From NCBI GenBank assembly GCA_027298165.1, contig JAPUGN010000166.1, positions 1-10,941 on the forward strand: a stretch of DNA of 10,941 bases, in the 5' to 3' direction. Under the pieces are notes generated by a model. The model was not told where the DNA came from. It searched no databases and worked only from the letters and a program-made list of their open reading frames with translations. Made by a program: the position numbers and the translations under genes. Each line of letters starts with the position of its first letter. Within the stretch, counting starts at the first letter, position 1. Of the stretch, positions 1 to 5,731 are shown piece after piece. The stretch comes from Nitrospinota bacterium (lineage in GTDB: Bacteria; Nitrospinota; Nitrospinia; Nitrospinales; Nitrospinaceae).

Positions 1-42
1 AAACTATTAAAAAATGCATGATTAGCATGTATTTACCATTTA

Positions 43-78
43 TAGGGTGAATTAGCCCGGTTCTAGGGTGAAATGGCC
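43..78 (+). repeat. Two direct 15-bp repeats upstream of the response regulator
   Basis: TAGGGTGAATTAGCC (43-57) and TAGGGTGAAATGGCC (64-78) are 21 bp apart start to start and differ at two positions. Spacing of two helical turns is what a dimeric activator or repressor site often shows. The second copy overlaps the -24 element of the promoter match at 74-88. Binding by a regulator is inference. Confidence 0.4.
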
Positions 79-88
79 TAGTTGTTGC
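74..88 (+). promoter_or_regulatory. Putative sigma-54 (-24/-12) promoter
   Basis: TGGC at 74-77 and TTGC at 85-88 are separated by exactly 7 nt, the spacing of the RpoN consensus (TGGC-N7-TTGC), with GG and GC 12 bp apart. Transcription would start near 100, giving a leader of about 58 nt before the response-regulator ATG at 158. The match is good in a non-coding stretch of about 150 bp, but a single match can be chance. Confidence 0.4.
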
Positions 89-157
89 GTTTCAAGGGCA
101 AATGCAATTTTTGTAACCTTGAACCAAAAATGGGATGGAACCCACAGAGGTACGACC

Positions 158-601
158 ATGAAAGCGCCTGAACAGTCCCGGTCAGAACCGCCTGCCCAGC
201 CAGAAAGAGGAGGATCCGGTTCCGTTCTATATATTGAAGACAATCCCGGTAATCAATATCTCGTCCAACAGGTGCTTGAGAATTACCGTCCCGATGTCAA
301 ACTGTTGACCAGCTCCCTGGGCGAAATAGGTTTGAACCTGGCCCAACAAAATCAACCGGCCCTGATTTTGATGGACATGGATTTACCGGACATGAGCGGC
401 ATGGAAGTTTTCAGAAATCTCAAACAGTTCAGAGAAACCGAAAATATACCCGTCGTGGCCTTCAGCGCCAGTTCATCAGCCAGCGAAATTCAAAAAGCCC
501 TGGATATGGGATTCAAGGAGGAACTGTCCAAACCGTTCGCTATTCCCGATCTGCTCAAAGTATTAACTCGATATCTGGGTCCCCCGCCACAAACCGCTTA
601 G
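158..601 (+). CDS. Single-domain response regulator (CheY/DivK-like receiver)
   Basis: A 147-residue protein that is essentially one receiver domain (about residues 22-142) with no output domain. Acidic pocket E27-D28, phosphoacceptor D73 in LILMDMDLPDMSG, K125 in the LSKPF motif, and Ser103 where most receivers have Ser or Thr are all present, so it should be phosphorylatable. It probably relays phosphate from a histidine kinase to a partner protein in the cytoplasm; the kinase is not in the window. The ATG at 158 follows AGAGG (146-150) at good spacing and leaves a proline- and glycine-rich tail of about 20 residues before the domain. An in-frame ATG at 68 lies in front of the putative promoter and lacks receiver homology, so I reject it. 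The stop is 22 bp from the next gene, so the two may be cotranscribed. Confidence 0.88.
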   Translation: MKAPEQSRSEPPAQPERGGSGSVLYIEDNPGNQYLVQQVLENYRPDVKLLTSSLGEIGLNLAQQNQPALILMDMDLPDMSGMEVFRNLKQFRETENIPVVAFSASSSASEIQKALDMGFKEELSKPFAIPDLLKVLTRYLGPPPQTA

Positions 602-623
602 CGCTATGTAGTACAATGGCCGC

Positions 624-1580
624 ATGCAGATCCTTCTATACGGCGCGGGGGCGGTGGGACTGGGCCTGGCCTCCTGCCTTTTGAAATCCGGGGAACAGGT
701 CGACCTCATCGGCCGCAAAGATACGGTCGACGCCCTCCAACACAACGGATTGCAACGCACCGGCCTGTTTGGCGACTTCCAAGCGCCACCCGCATCCTTC
801 GGCGCGTATGTTTCACTAAGGGAGCTGCCGAAAACCCATTACAATTTCATACTGGTCTGCACCAAATCGTTCGACACGCGAACCGCCGCGCAACAAATCG
901 CCGGCATCCCGTTTCTGAACAACGCATCGGGTCCCATCGTGCTGTGCCAGAACGGCTGGGGCAACGCCGAAATCTTCGCCGAACATTTTCCGAAAGAGCG
1001 CATCAAAAGCGGTCGGGTGATCACCGGGTTCCGCCGTCCCCATAAACATCAGGTCGATATCACGGTGCACGCCGACCCCATCCACCTGGGCTCGTTGTTC
1101 GATGACGACGTGTCCGGACTGGAAAAATTGAGCGCGGCGATCGATGCCGGAGGCATTCCGTGCGCAGTCACCCCCACCGTCAGCAGGGATCTGTGGGCGA
1201 AGATGCTGTACAACTGCATGCTCAACGGTTGGAGTACGGTGTTCGATGTGCCTTACGGCGTGCTGGGCGAGTCGTCCCACACCCGCGAGTTGATGGCAGC
1301 CATCGCCCACGAAGTGTACGCCGTCATGACAGCGGCGGGATATGACACCCATTGGGCAAGCGCCGGGGATTACATCGATACCTTTTACAAACACCAATTG
1401 CCGCCGACCACCAGCCACGAACCATCGATGCTGCAGGACATCCGCGCCGGCAAACGCACGGAGATCGACGCCCTCAACGGCGCCGTGGTCACCCTCGGTA
1501 AACAGCACGATGTCCCCGTCCCCGCCAACACCACACTCACCCGCATGATCCAGTTCATGGAAAGCAGGCCTATTAAGTAG
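624..1580 (+). CDS. Ketopantoate reductase family protein (PanE/ApbA-like)
   Basis: A 318-residue cytosolic oxidoreductase of the usual PanE length. The N-terminal Rossmann domain starts at once with GAGAVG (residues 7-12) and has VCTK with K81. The C-terminal helical domain carries the family's catalytic lysine (K193 in DLWAKMLYN), N197 and N201, and E280 in the EIDALNG motif. These match the residues known in 2-dehydropantoate 2-reductase, which reduces ketopantoate to pantoate with NADPH in pantothenate and CoA synthesis. No other pantothenate gene is near, and many genomes carry PanE-like paralogues of unknown substrate, so I withhold the symbol. No strong ribosome-binding site precedes the ATG at 624, but GAGAVG so close to the N-terminus supports this start. 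A 260-residue antisense frame across it is a coding shadow. Confidence 0.85.
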   Translation: MQILLYGAGAVGLGLASCLLKSGEQVDLIGRKDTVDALQHNGLQRTGLFGDFQAPPASFGAYVSLRELPKTHYNFILVCTKSFDTRTAAQQIAGIPFLNNASGPIVLCQNGWGNAEIFAEHFPKERIKSGRVITGFRRPHKHQVDITVHADPIHLGSLFDDDVSGLEKLSAAIDAGGIPCAVTPTVSRDLWAKMLYNCMLNGWSTVFDVPYGVLGESSHTRELMAAIAHEVYAVMTAAGYDTHWASAGDYIDTFYKHQLPPTTSHEPSMLQDIRAGKRTEIDALNGAVVTLGKQHDVPVPANTTLTRMIQFMESRPIK

Positions 1581-1611
1581 CCCCGAGCACCTCAAAGCAT
1601 ATTAAAACCCA

Positions 1612-1639
1612 TTGAAAATAGCCTGCTTACAAATAAAAT
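1612..1639 (+). promoter_or_regulatory. Candidate sigma-70 promoter for the first repeat protein
   Basis: TTGAAA (1612-1617) and TAAAAT (1634-1639) are separated by 16 bp in the 153-bp AT-rich gap after the ketopantoate-reductase-like gene. The leader to the ATG at 1734 would be about 88 nt. The hexamers match 4 or 5 of 6 positions. No experimental start is known. Confidence 0.4.
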
Positions 1640-1733
1640 CATTTTCTGTGTCAACGGATCTCTCCGTCGCGCGTTTAAGTGGATAGTGGCAATTAATCCA
1701 TTACACTATTTAAATACTAAAAGGAGAGACATA

Positions 1734-2150
1734 ATGTTGAGGAAAATGATTTTAGGAGTGTTCAGCCTGTTGATTGCAATCCCAGTAACCACCGCCCTGG
1801 CGCACGAGGGCGGTCCCGGTCAGAAAATACAGAACCGGCTGGATCATAAGGGCGATGTGATCAACCAGCGGTTGGACGCCAAAGGCGACGCCATCAATAA
1901 CCATCTGGACCAAAAAGGCGCCGCCATCAACGACCGTCTCGACCAGAAAGCTCAATGGGCGGCCGACCACGGCAAACCGGGACTGGCCAAGCGTCTGGAC
2001 CGCAAAGGTAACCGGATTGAAAAGCGGTTGGATAGAAAAGGCAATCGAATGGAGAAGCGGCTCGACCGTAAAGGCAACCGCACCGACAAACGCCTCGACC
2101 GCAAAGGCAAGCGCATGCATCGCAAAGCGTATCGTCAGGCCAGACGTTAA
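1734..2150 (+). CDS. Exported protein with 11-residue LDxKG repeats (paralogue 1)
   Basis: A 138-residue protein of unknown function. Residues 1-23 are a clear Sec signal peptide ending in TALA before HEGG. The rest is eight 11-residue units of the form LDxKGxxIxxR, starting at residues 36, 47, 58, 69, 88, 99, 110 and 121; a 19-residue step containing QWAADHGKPG separates the two groups of four. The first group is mixed in charge, while the second is strongly basic (RLDRKGNR-type units). Eleven-residue periodicity suits an amphipathic helix or hendecad coiled coil. The ATG at 1734 is chosen because AAGGAGAG (1721-1728) lies just upstream and it begins the signal peptide; an earlier in-frame start at 1686 adds non-signal sequence. 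A strong terminator follows. It is paralogous to 4077-4544. Similar repeat proteins occur in other bacteria, but I know no assigned role; periplasmic location is inferred. Confidence 0.85.
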   Translation: MLRKMILGVFSLLIAIPVTTALAHEGGPGQKIQNRLDHKGDVINQRLDAKGDAINNHLDQKGAAINDRLDQKAQWAADHGKPGLAKRLDRKGNRIEKRLDRKGNRMEKRLDRKGNRTDKRLDRKGKRMHRKAYRQARR

Positions 2151-2163
2151 GCGGAACCCAGGG

Positions 2164-2198
2164 CCGGCGGAGAACGGTATTTCTCCGCCGGGTTTTTT
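2164..2198 (+). terminator. Rho-independent terminator
   Basis: A perfect 11-bp stem, CCGGCGGAGAA (2164-2174) with TTCTCCGCCGG (2181-2191), a 6-nt loop and then GTTTTTT (2192-2198). It ends the first repeat-protein transcript, 14 bp after its stop, and lies only 25 bp before the sigma-factor ATG. Confidence 0.9.
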
Positions 2199-2223
2199 AC
2201 GTTGAACCTATTTCAGGACACCC

Positions 2224-2775
2224 ATGCGGATGGAACGCCGGACCATGGACGAATTTCTGGCCTCGGTGGAACGGCGCGCCTTTCGCATGGCCGAGTTCGC
2301 CACCCGCAACGCAGACGAAGCGTTGGACATCGTGCAGGACGCCATGATACGTTGGGTCAGCAATTATTCCGCGAAGCCGGAAGCGGAATGGCAGCCGCTA
2401 TTTATCCGGATATTGCAGAACCGCATCCGCGACTGGCACCGCAGAAAAAACGTGCGCGACCGCTGGAACGGGTTGCGCAACTTTTGGCGCGGGGCGGCAG
2501 GGGAAGAAAGTGAAGACCCCATTCAAACCCTGGCCGACCCGAAAGGCAAGCATCCCGGTGAACAGGCGGCGCTCAAGGATTCCACGAAGGCGCTGGACGC
2601 GGCGCTCAAAACCCTGCCGGGGCGCCAGCAGCAGGCATTTCTTCTGCGCGCCTGGGAAGAAATGAGCGTGGCGGATACCGCTCGCGCCATGCAGTGTTCC
2701 GAAGGCTCGGTCAAAACCCATTACTCGCGGGCCGTGCACAGCCTGCGGCATTTACTGGAAGATCACTGGCCATGA
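2224..2775 (+). CDS. RNA polymerase sigma factor, ECF-like (DUF3106-operon type)
   Basis: A 183-residue sigma-70 family factor with region 2 (about residues 12-75, including DEALDIVQDAM and the FIRILQNRIRDWHRR segment for -10 recognition) and region 4 (about 122-178) with a helix-turn-helix around SVADTARAMQCSEGSVKTHY. A charged linker of about 45 residues joins them; there is no region 3. It would direct RNA polymerase to a small regulon. This subfamily is known to sit beside DUF3619 and DUF3106 genes, and does so here. The ATG at 2224 has AGGA (2215-2218) close upstream; ATGs at 2230 and 2245 are in-frame alternatives. Its stop overlaps the next ATG as ATGA, implying translational coupling with a likely membrane partner that could control its activity. 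No promoter could be placed, since the 73 bp upstream are mostly a terminator. Confidence 0.88.
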   Translation: MRMERRTMDEFLASVERRAFRMAEFATRNADEALDIVQDAMIRWVSNYSAKPEAEWQPLFIRILQNRIRDWHRRKNVRDRWNGLRNFWRGAAGEESEDPIQTLADPKGKHPGEQAALKDSTKALDAALKTLPGRQQQAFLLRAWEEMSVADTARAMQCSEGSVKTHYSRAVHSLRHLLEDHWP

Positions 2776-3110
2776 ACGAACAGGAAAAAGAAAAACGATT
2801 TGTCGCGAACGTCAAAAAGGCGTTGGACCTCGGCGAGGAAAATCTCGACGCAGGGACTCAATCCAAACTCACCCGCATCCGGCACCAGGCATTGGACGCC
2901 GGCGAACACCACGAAGCCCCGATCAGACGATGGTTCATGCTGCCTGTAGCGGGACTGGCCACCGCCTGCGCCATCGTCCTGGGGGTCGCCATTTATTTAA
3001 AGCAACCCGCCGGCCTGCAAACCAATCTGGAGGACCTCGACCTGCTGGTGGCGGAAGAGAATCTGGAATTTTACGACGGCCTCGAATTCTACGCCTGGCT
3101 GGCCGAGTAA
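2772..3110 (+). CDS. DUF3619-like single-pass membrane protein, possible anti-sigma factor
   Basis: A 112-residue protein. Residues 1-53 are charged and presumably cytoplasmic, 54-76 (WFMLPVAGLATACAIVLGVAIYL region) form one transmembrane helix, and the tail is acidic and aromatic, ending in EFYAWLAE. This N-in architecture, the length and the tail resemble DUF3619, the family found directly after this type of sigma factor. The ATG at 2772 overlaps the sigma-factor stop (ATGA). An anti-sigma role is inferred from position, coupling and topology; no zinc-binding anti-sigma HXXXCXXC motif is present, so it would be an atypical one. It could instead be a membrane anchor or scaffold for the exported proteins downstream. 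A longer frame from 2694 runs inside the sigma gene and is rejected. Confidence 0.75.
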   Translation: MNEQEKEKRFVANVKKALDLGEENLDAGTQSKLTRIRHQALDAGEHHEAPIRRWFMLPVAGLATACAIVLGVAIYLKQPAGLQTNLEDLDLLVAEENLEFYDGLEFYAWLAE

Positions 3111-3117
3111 GAAATCC

Positions 3118-3375
3118 CTGCCGGGTAAGCCGCATCTTTGGAGCACGGTACTTCTGCTGGGACTTTTAAGTTCGCCGGCGCTGGCACAGGAGGCGGCCAT
3201 TGGAAAAACTGCCGACCCGTCGGCCGAGGTCGATACAGAAACTCCTTCCATGGAACTGCTGGAGTTTCTGGGAGACTGGGAAACAGCGGACGGCGAGTGG
3301 ATCGATCCCGAAGAAATGGAACAGATCGATTTGCAGGACCGGGAGCAAACGAATGATGAAGCACCACAACAATAA
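3118..3375 (+). CDS. Small acidic exported protein in the sigma/DUF3106 operon, start codon atypical
   Basis: The frame is open from 3001 to the TAA at 3373-3375. It encodes a clear signal peptide (hydrophobic VLLLGLLSSPALA before QEAA) followed by about 62 residues with 20 Asp/Glu and only 2 Lys/Arg, including MELLEFLGDWE and GEWIDPEEMEQ. The only ATG (3250) would remove the signal peptide, and no GTG or TTG precedes it. CTG at 3118 would give a 23-residue signal peptide and is my tentative start; upstream codons encode KKS, typical of a signal n-region, so the true start may have been near 3106. In comparable operons I recall a short exported protein with an EFLGxWE-like motif at this place. 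It overlaps the DUF3106 gene by 23 bp. It is probably a periplasmic partner of the basic DUF3106 protein, or a gene whose start has decayed. Exact start uncertain. Confidence 0.6.
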   Translation: MPGKPHLWSTVLLLGLLSSPALAQEAAIGKTADPSAEVDTETPSMELLEFLGDWETADGEWIDPEEMEQIDLQDREQTNDEAPQQ

Positions 3376-3916
3376 GTTCATCGGAATGGTGGCATTCCTG
3401 CTGGCTTTTTGGATCGCCCTGCCGGGGTCCGTCCGGGCGCAGGAAGCCGGTGTGCCGTGGGAGCAATTGAGCCCCACCGAGCAAAGCGCGCTGAAATCTT
3501 TCGCGGGGCGATGGGATCAACTGCCGCCCGCCAAGCAATCGAGGCTCAAAAAAGGCGCCCAACGCTGGGCCAAGGCCACGCCGCAACAGCGCCGTCTCAT
3601 GAAGCAACGGCTGAAGACCTGGAAACAGATGTCGCCAGACCAACGCCGGAACGTCCGCAACAAATTCGACCGCTTCAGCAAACTGCCGCCGGAGAAACGC
3701 CAGCAGTTGCGCCGCGCCCGCAAATGGTTCAACCATCTGCCGCCGGAGAAAAAACAGCAACTTAAAAAACGCTGGCAAAACCTGCCGCCGGAGAAGCGGC
3801 AACAATTCCTCAAGCGCCAGCACCGCAAGCACTCGATGCAGCGGAAACTCCGCAACATGACGCCCCAGCAACGTATGCAGTTCCAGAAAAAAATGCGGAA
3901 TCGCCCGACCCGATGA
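3353..3916 (+). CDS. DUF3106 exported basic repeat protein
   Basis: A 187-residue protein with a signal peptide (residues 1-29, hydrophobic MVAFLLAFWIALPG, cleavage likely after VRA). The mature part consists of repeats of about 18-22 residues with the pattern L-x-P-x-x-x-x-x-L-x-x-x-x-x-x-W, such as LPPEKRQQLRRARKWFNHL, which is the DUF3106 signature. It is extremely rich in Lys, Arg and Gln and should be helical and strongly cationic in the periplasm. Function is unknown for the family. GGGAG (3341-3345) precedes the ATG at 3353; the start overlaps the preceding acidic gene by 23 bp, implying coupled translation. The opposite charge of the two products suggests they may bind each other. The long antisense frame over this gene (to 3871) is a shadow of the GC-rich repeats. 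Confidence 0.85.
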   Translation: MMKHHNNKFIGMVAFLLAFWIALPGSVRAQEAGVPWEQLSPTEQSALKSFAGRWDQLPPAKQSRLKKGAQRWAKATPQQRRLMKQRLKTWKQMSPDQRRNVRNKFDRFSKLPPEKRQQLRRARKWFNHLPPEKKQQLKKRWQNLPPEKRQQFLKRQHRKHSMQRKLRNMTPQQRMQFQKKMRNRPTR

Positions 3917-4076
3917 TCCCCTTCACCACAAAAAAACCGACAACACCCTATAATACAAAGCGTTGATAATTACCCCATTAGAGGGATATGCGTCATTTAT
4001 ACCCTCTCTGGACCGCCTTATGTGTTCTACTGGAACTATCCACGGGATTATTCTGCATTTTATGGGAGCAACGCGT
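3917..4076 (+). promoter_or_regulatory. Intergenic region with TATAAT and an inverted repeat
   Basis: A perfect TATAAT lies at 3949-3954 but no convincing -35 is found 16-18 bp before it. AGAGGG (3980-3985) and CCCTCT (4002-4007) form a 6-bp inverted repeat with 16 bp between, a possible operator or leader hairpin. TTGATA at 3963-3968 is a possible -35 for an alternative start near 4000. No terminator is visible after the DUF3106 gene, so readthrough into the second repeat protein is possible. Confidence 0.3.
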
Positions 4077-4544
4077 ATGTTTAGGAAATGTGCTGTCGCA
4101 ATGTTCACCCTGCTTATTTTTCTGCCCGGTGCCACGGCTCTGGCTTATGAGGATGGGCTCGGCCAGAAAATCCTGAATCGGTTGGATCATAAAGGCCACG
4201 TTATCGACCAGCGGTTGGACCAGAAAGGGTCACAGGCCAACCAGTGGCTGGATCAGAAATCAGACTGGGCCTCGGAGCATGGTAAAGAGGGCCTGGCCAA
4301 CCATCTGGACCGCAAGGGTAATCGGATCGAAAAACGGTTGGATCGCAAGGCAAATAAAATCAACCGGAAGCTGGACCGTAAAGGAAATAAAATCCATCGC
4401 AAGATGGACAAAAAGAGTCAGAAAATAGGCGGCAAGATGCATAATACGGGATTCCAGCATGGCATGTCCCAGGCCCGCAACAACGGCAAGGGTAAGAAAT
4501 TAGGCTTGGGCCGTGGATTGCAAAAAGGGAAGGGTCACCGGTAA
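4077..4544 (+). CDS. Exported protein with 11-residue LDxKG repeats (paralogue 2)
   Basis: A 155-residue protein clearly related to the product of 1734-2150. It has a signal peptide (residues 1-23, ending TALA before YEDG), then the same opening (GxGQKIxNRLDHKG), three 11-residue units starting at 36, 47 and 58, the same 19-residue step with DWASEHGKEGLA, and four basic units at 77, 88, 99 and 110. It thus has one unit fewer than its paralogue in the first block. A unique 35-residue Gly/Lys-rich tail follows (GKGKKLGLGRG). The ATG at 4077 is preceded by GGGAG (4064-4068) and starts the signal peptide; the frame is open back to 3963 but those residues look non-coding. Location in the periplasm is inferred, and a role in binding polyanions is only suggested by charge. 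It may be read together with the sigma/DUF3106 operon. Confidence 0.82.
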   Translation: MFRKCAVAMFTLLIFLPGATALAYEDGLGQKILNRLDHKGHVIDQRLDQKGSQANQWLDQKSDWASEHGKEGLANHLDRKGNRIEKRLDRKANKINRKLDRKGNKIHRKMDKKSQKIGGKMHNTGFQHGMSQARNNGKGKKLGLGRGLQKGKGHR

Positions 4545-4582
4545 CAAAACGGGCCTGCCGAAATAAGAATACAGTTAAAACT

Positions 4583-4617
4583 AAAAACCCGCCTCCCTTA
4601 AGGGATGGCGGGTTTTT
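4583..4617. terminator. Bidirectional intrinsic terminator
   Basis: AAAAACCCGCC (4583-4593) pairs with GGCGGGTTTTT (4607-4617) around the palindrome TCCCTTAAGGGA. The T-run appears on either strand, so it can end both the + strand repeat-protein transcript and the - strand tRNA-Asn transcript, which finishes 7 bp away. Confidence 0.88.
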
Positions 4618-4623
4618 CATATC

Positions 4624-4698
4624 TGGCTCCGGAGACAGGACTCGAACCTGTAACCCATCGGTTAACAGCCGATTGCTCTACCATTGAGCCACTCCGGA
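4624..4698 (-). tRNA. tRNA-Asn(GUU)
   Basis: Complete cloverleaf on the - strand: acceptor TCCGGAG/CTCCGGA, D-arm with GGCTCAATGGTAGAGC, anticodon arm ATCGG-CTGTTAA-CCGAT with anticodon GTT, T-arm ACAGG-TTCGAGT-CCTGT, discriminator G and an encoded CCA (4624-4626). It is 75 nt long with CCA. Confidence 0.96.
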
Positions 4699-4785
4699 AT
4701 GGTAGTTACTTCAAAATTGGTGTGAGGCCAAGGGTCCTTAATTTAAGGAAATTCCAAGCCCCGGTCAAGGGAAAAGGGCTCAAGG

Positions 4786-5000
4786 AAAAAGCCCCCTAAC
4801 CCCCTTCGGAGAAGGGGGGACCGGCGAGCCGCCGGGGCCGGCATTCTCCCCCTTGTAAAACCTGTCCTGAGCTCGTCGAAGGAGCAGGCTGGGGGGCATC
4901 TACCTTAATCCTGTTCATCCCTTTATCCAGTCTGCTATAAGGTTTTTCCGCGTTCTCCGCGCCCTCTGCGGTTAATTCTATCCTGTGATCCTGTCTCGTT
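4786..5000. repeat. Repeat-rich intergenic spacer
   Basis: No gene is visible between tRNA-Asn and recR. The spacer holds two adjacent hairpins, CCCCCTT-CGGAG-AAGGGGG (4800-4818) and CCGGCG-AGC-CGCCGG (4821-4835), which resemble the palindromic modules seen near 10025-10153. Next are a CCTGTCCTGAGCTCGTCGAA-type motif (from 4861) and a CCGCGTTCTCCGCGCCCTC-type motif (4949-4967). As I recall, the last two motifs recur in intergenic DNA of many unrelated bacteria. A 100-residue - strand frame over this stretch is a repeat artefact. Confidence 0.6.
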
Positions 5001-5007
5001 TGTTGGG

Positions 5008-5610
5008 TTACGGCTCGATTTCCATACGGCCTTCCATGGATTTCTTGAGCGTGACGGGGTCGGCGTACTCGATATCCCCGCCCACCGGCAGGCCGCATGC
5101 GATGCGCGTCACCTTCACCCCGGAACCCTTCAGCATGCGCGCGATGTAGATGGCGGTCGATTCCCCCTCCATGTCCGGGTTGGTGGCGAGGATGACCTCC
5201 TGGATGCCGTTCTTGCCGACCTTGGCCTTCAAATCTTCAGTGGTCAAATCTTGCGGCCCGATGCCGTCGAGCGGCGAGATCACCCCCATCAGCACGTGGT
5301 ATTCGCCTTTGTAGTCGCCCATGTTTTCCATCACGTACACATCGTAAGGCTCCTCCACCACGCAGATCTGGTGGTGATCGCGTCGTTGATCGGAGCAGAT
5401 GCCGCACGGGTCCACCTCGGTGATGCCGTGGCAGTTGGAACAGAGGATGACCTTGTCCTTGATGTTGAGCATGGCCCGCGCCAGTTTCTCGACCCGCTCC
5501 TTGTCTCCGCGCATCAGGTAAAACGACAGGCGCTCCGCCGTCTTCTGGCCGATGCCCGGCAGACGTTTTAATTCTTCGATGAGTTCTTTAACCGCGGCGG
5601 GACGTTTCAT
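5008..5610 (-). CDS. recR: Recombination mediator RecR
   Basis: A 200-residue protein, the normal RecR length. In order: a helix-hairpin-helix (LPGIGQKTAERLSFYL, residues about 17-32), a four-cysteine zinc motif (C57, C60, C69, C72), a Toprim domain beginning ICVVEEP (82-88) and containing ATNPDMEGESTA (142-153), and the C-terminal CGLPVGGDIEYAD segment. RecR acts with RecF and RecO to load RecA on gapped DNA in the cytoplasm. It is the last gene of the ffs-dnaX-ybaB-recR series, an arrangement conserved across many bacteria. The 121-bp gap to ybaB has no visible feature, and no clear Shine-Dalgarno precedes the ATG, yet the N-terminus matches the family. Confidence 0.97.
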   Translation of the reverse strand: MKRPAAVKELIEELKRLPGIGQKTAERLSFYLMRGDKERVEKLARAMLNIKDKVILCSNCHGITEVDPCGICSDQRRDHHQICVVEEPYDVYVMENMGDYKGEYHVLMGVISPLDGIGPQDLTTEDLKAKVGKNGIQEVILATNPDMEGESTAIYIARMLKGSGVKVTRIACGLPVGGDIEYADPVTLKKSMEGRMEIEP

Positions 5611-5731
5611 TGGATTTCAGAAATTTCAGGGTTTTTCATTCGCAGGGAAAACGATCCGGGAAGGGGGCGTTCCACCATCCAAATTTTCATTAACTCTCCG
5701 TCCTTACAATGTGCCAGCAGGGGTTCCCCGC

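Noticed and set aside
1..157. Additional coding frames at the left edge
   Set aside because: The stretch is AT-rich with a promoter-like match; the short frames crossing it have no ribosome-binding site or domain.
816..1595. 260-residue open frame on the - strand
   Set aside because: It is antisense to a gene with clear PanE motifs, has no recognisable domain, and is His/Gly/Val-rich as expected from a shadow frame.
3089..3871. 260-residue open frame on the - strand
   Set aside because: It mirrors the repeats of the DUF3106 gene (leucine- and arginine-rich low-complexity translation) and has no ribosome-binding site or domain.
2151..4076. ECF-type -35 GGAAC motifs (near 2152 and 4032) as a shared sigma-dependent promoter
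   Set aside because: GGAAC appears upstream of two of the three candidate units but no common -10 at the right distance was found, and the first repeat gene lacks it.
4796..5098. 100-residue - strand frame
   Set aside because: It translates intergenic repeat motifs and runs into recR; such frames are common artefacts.
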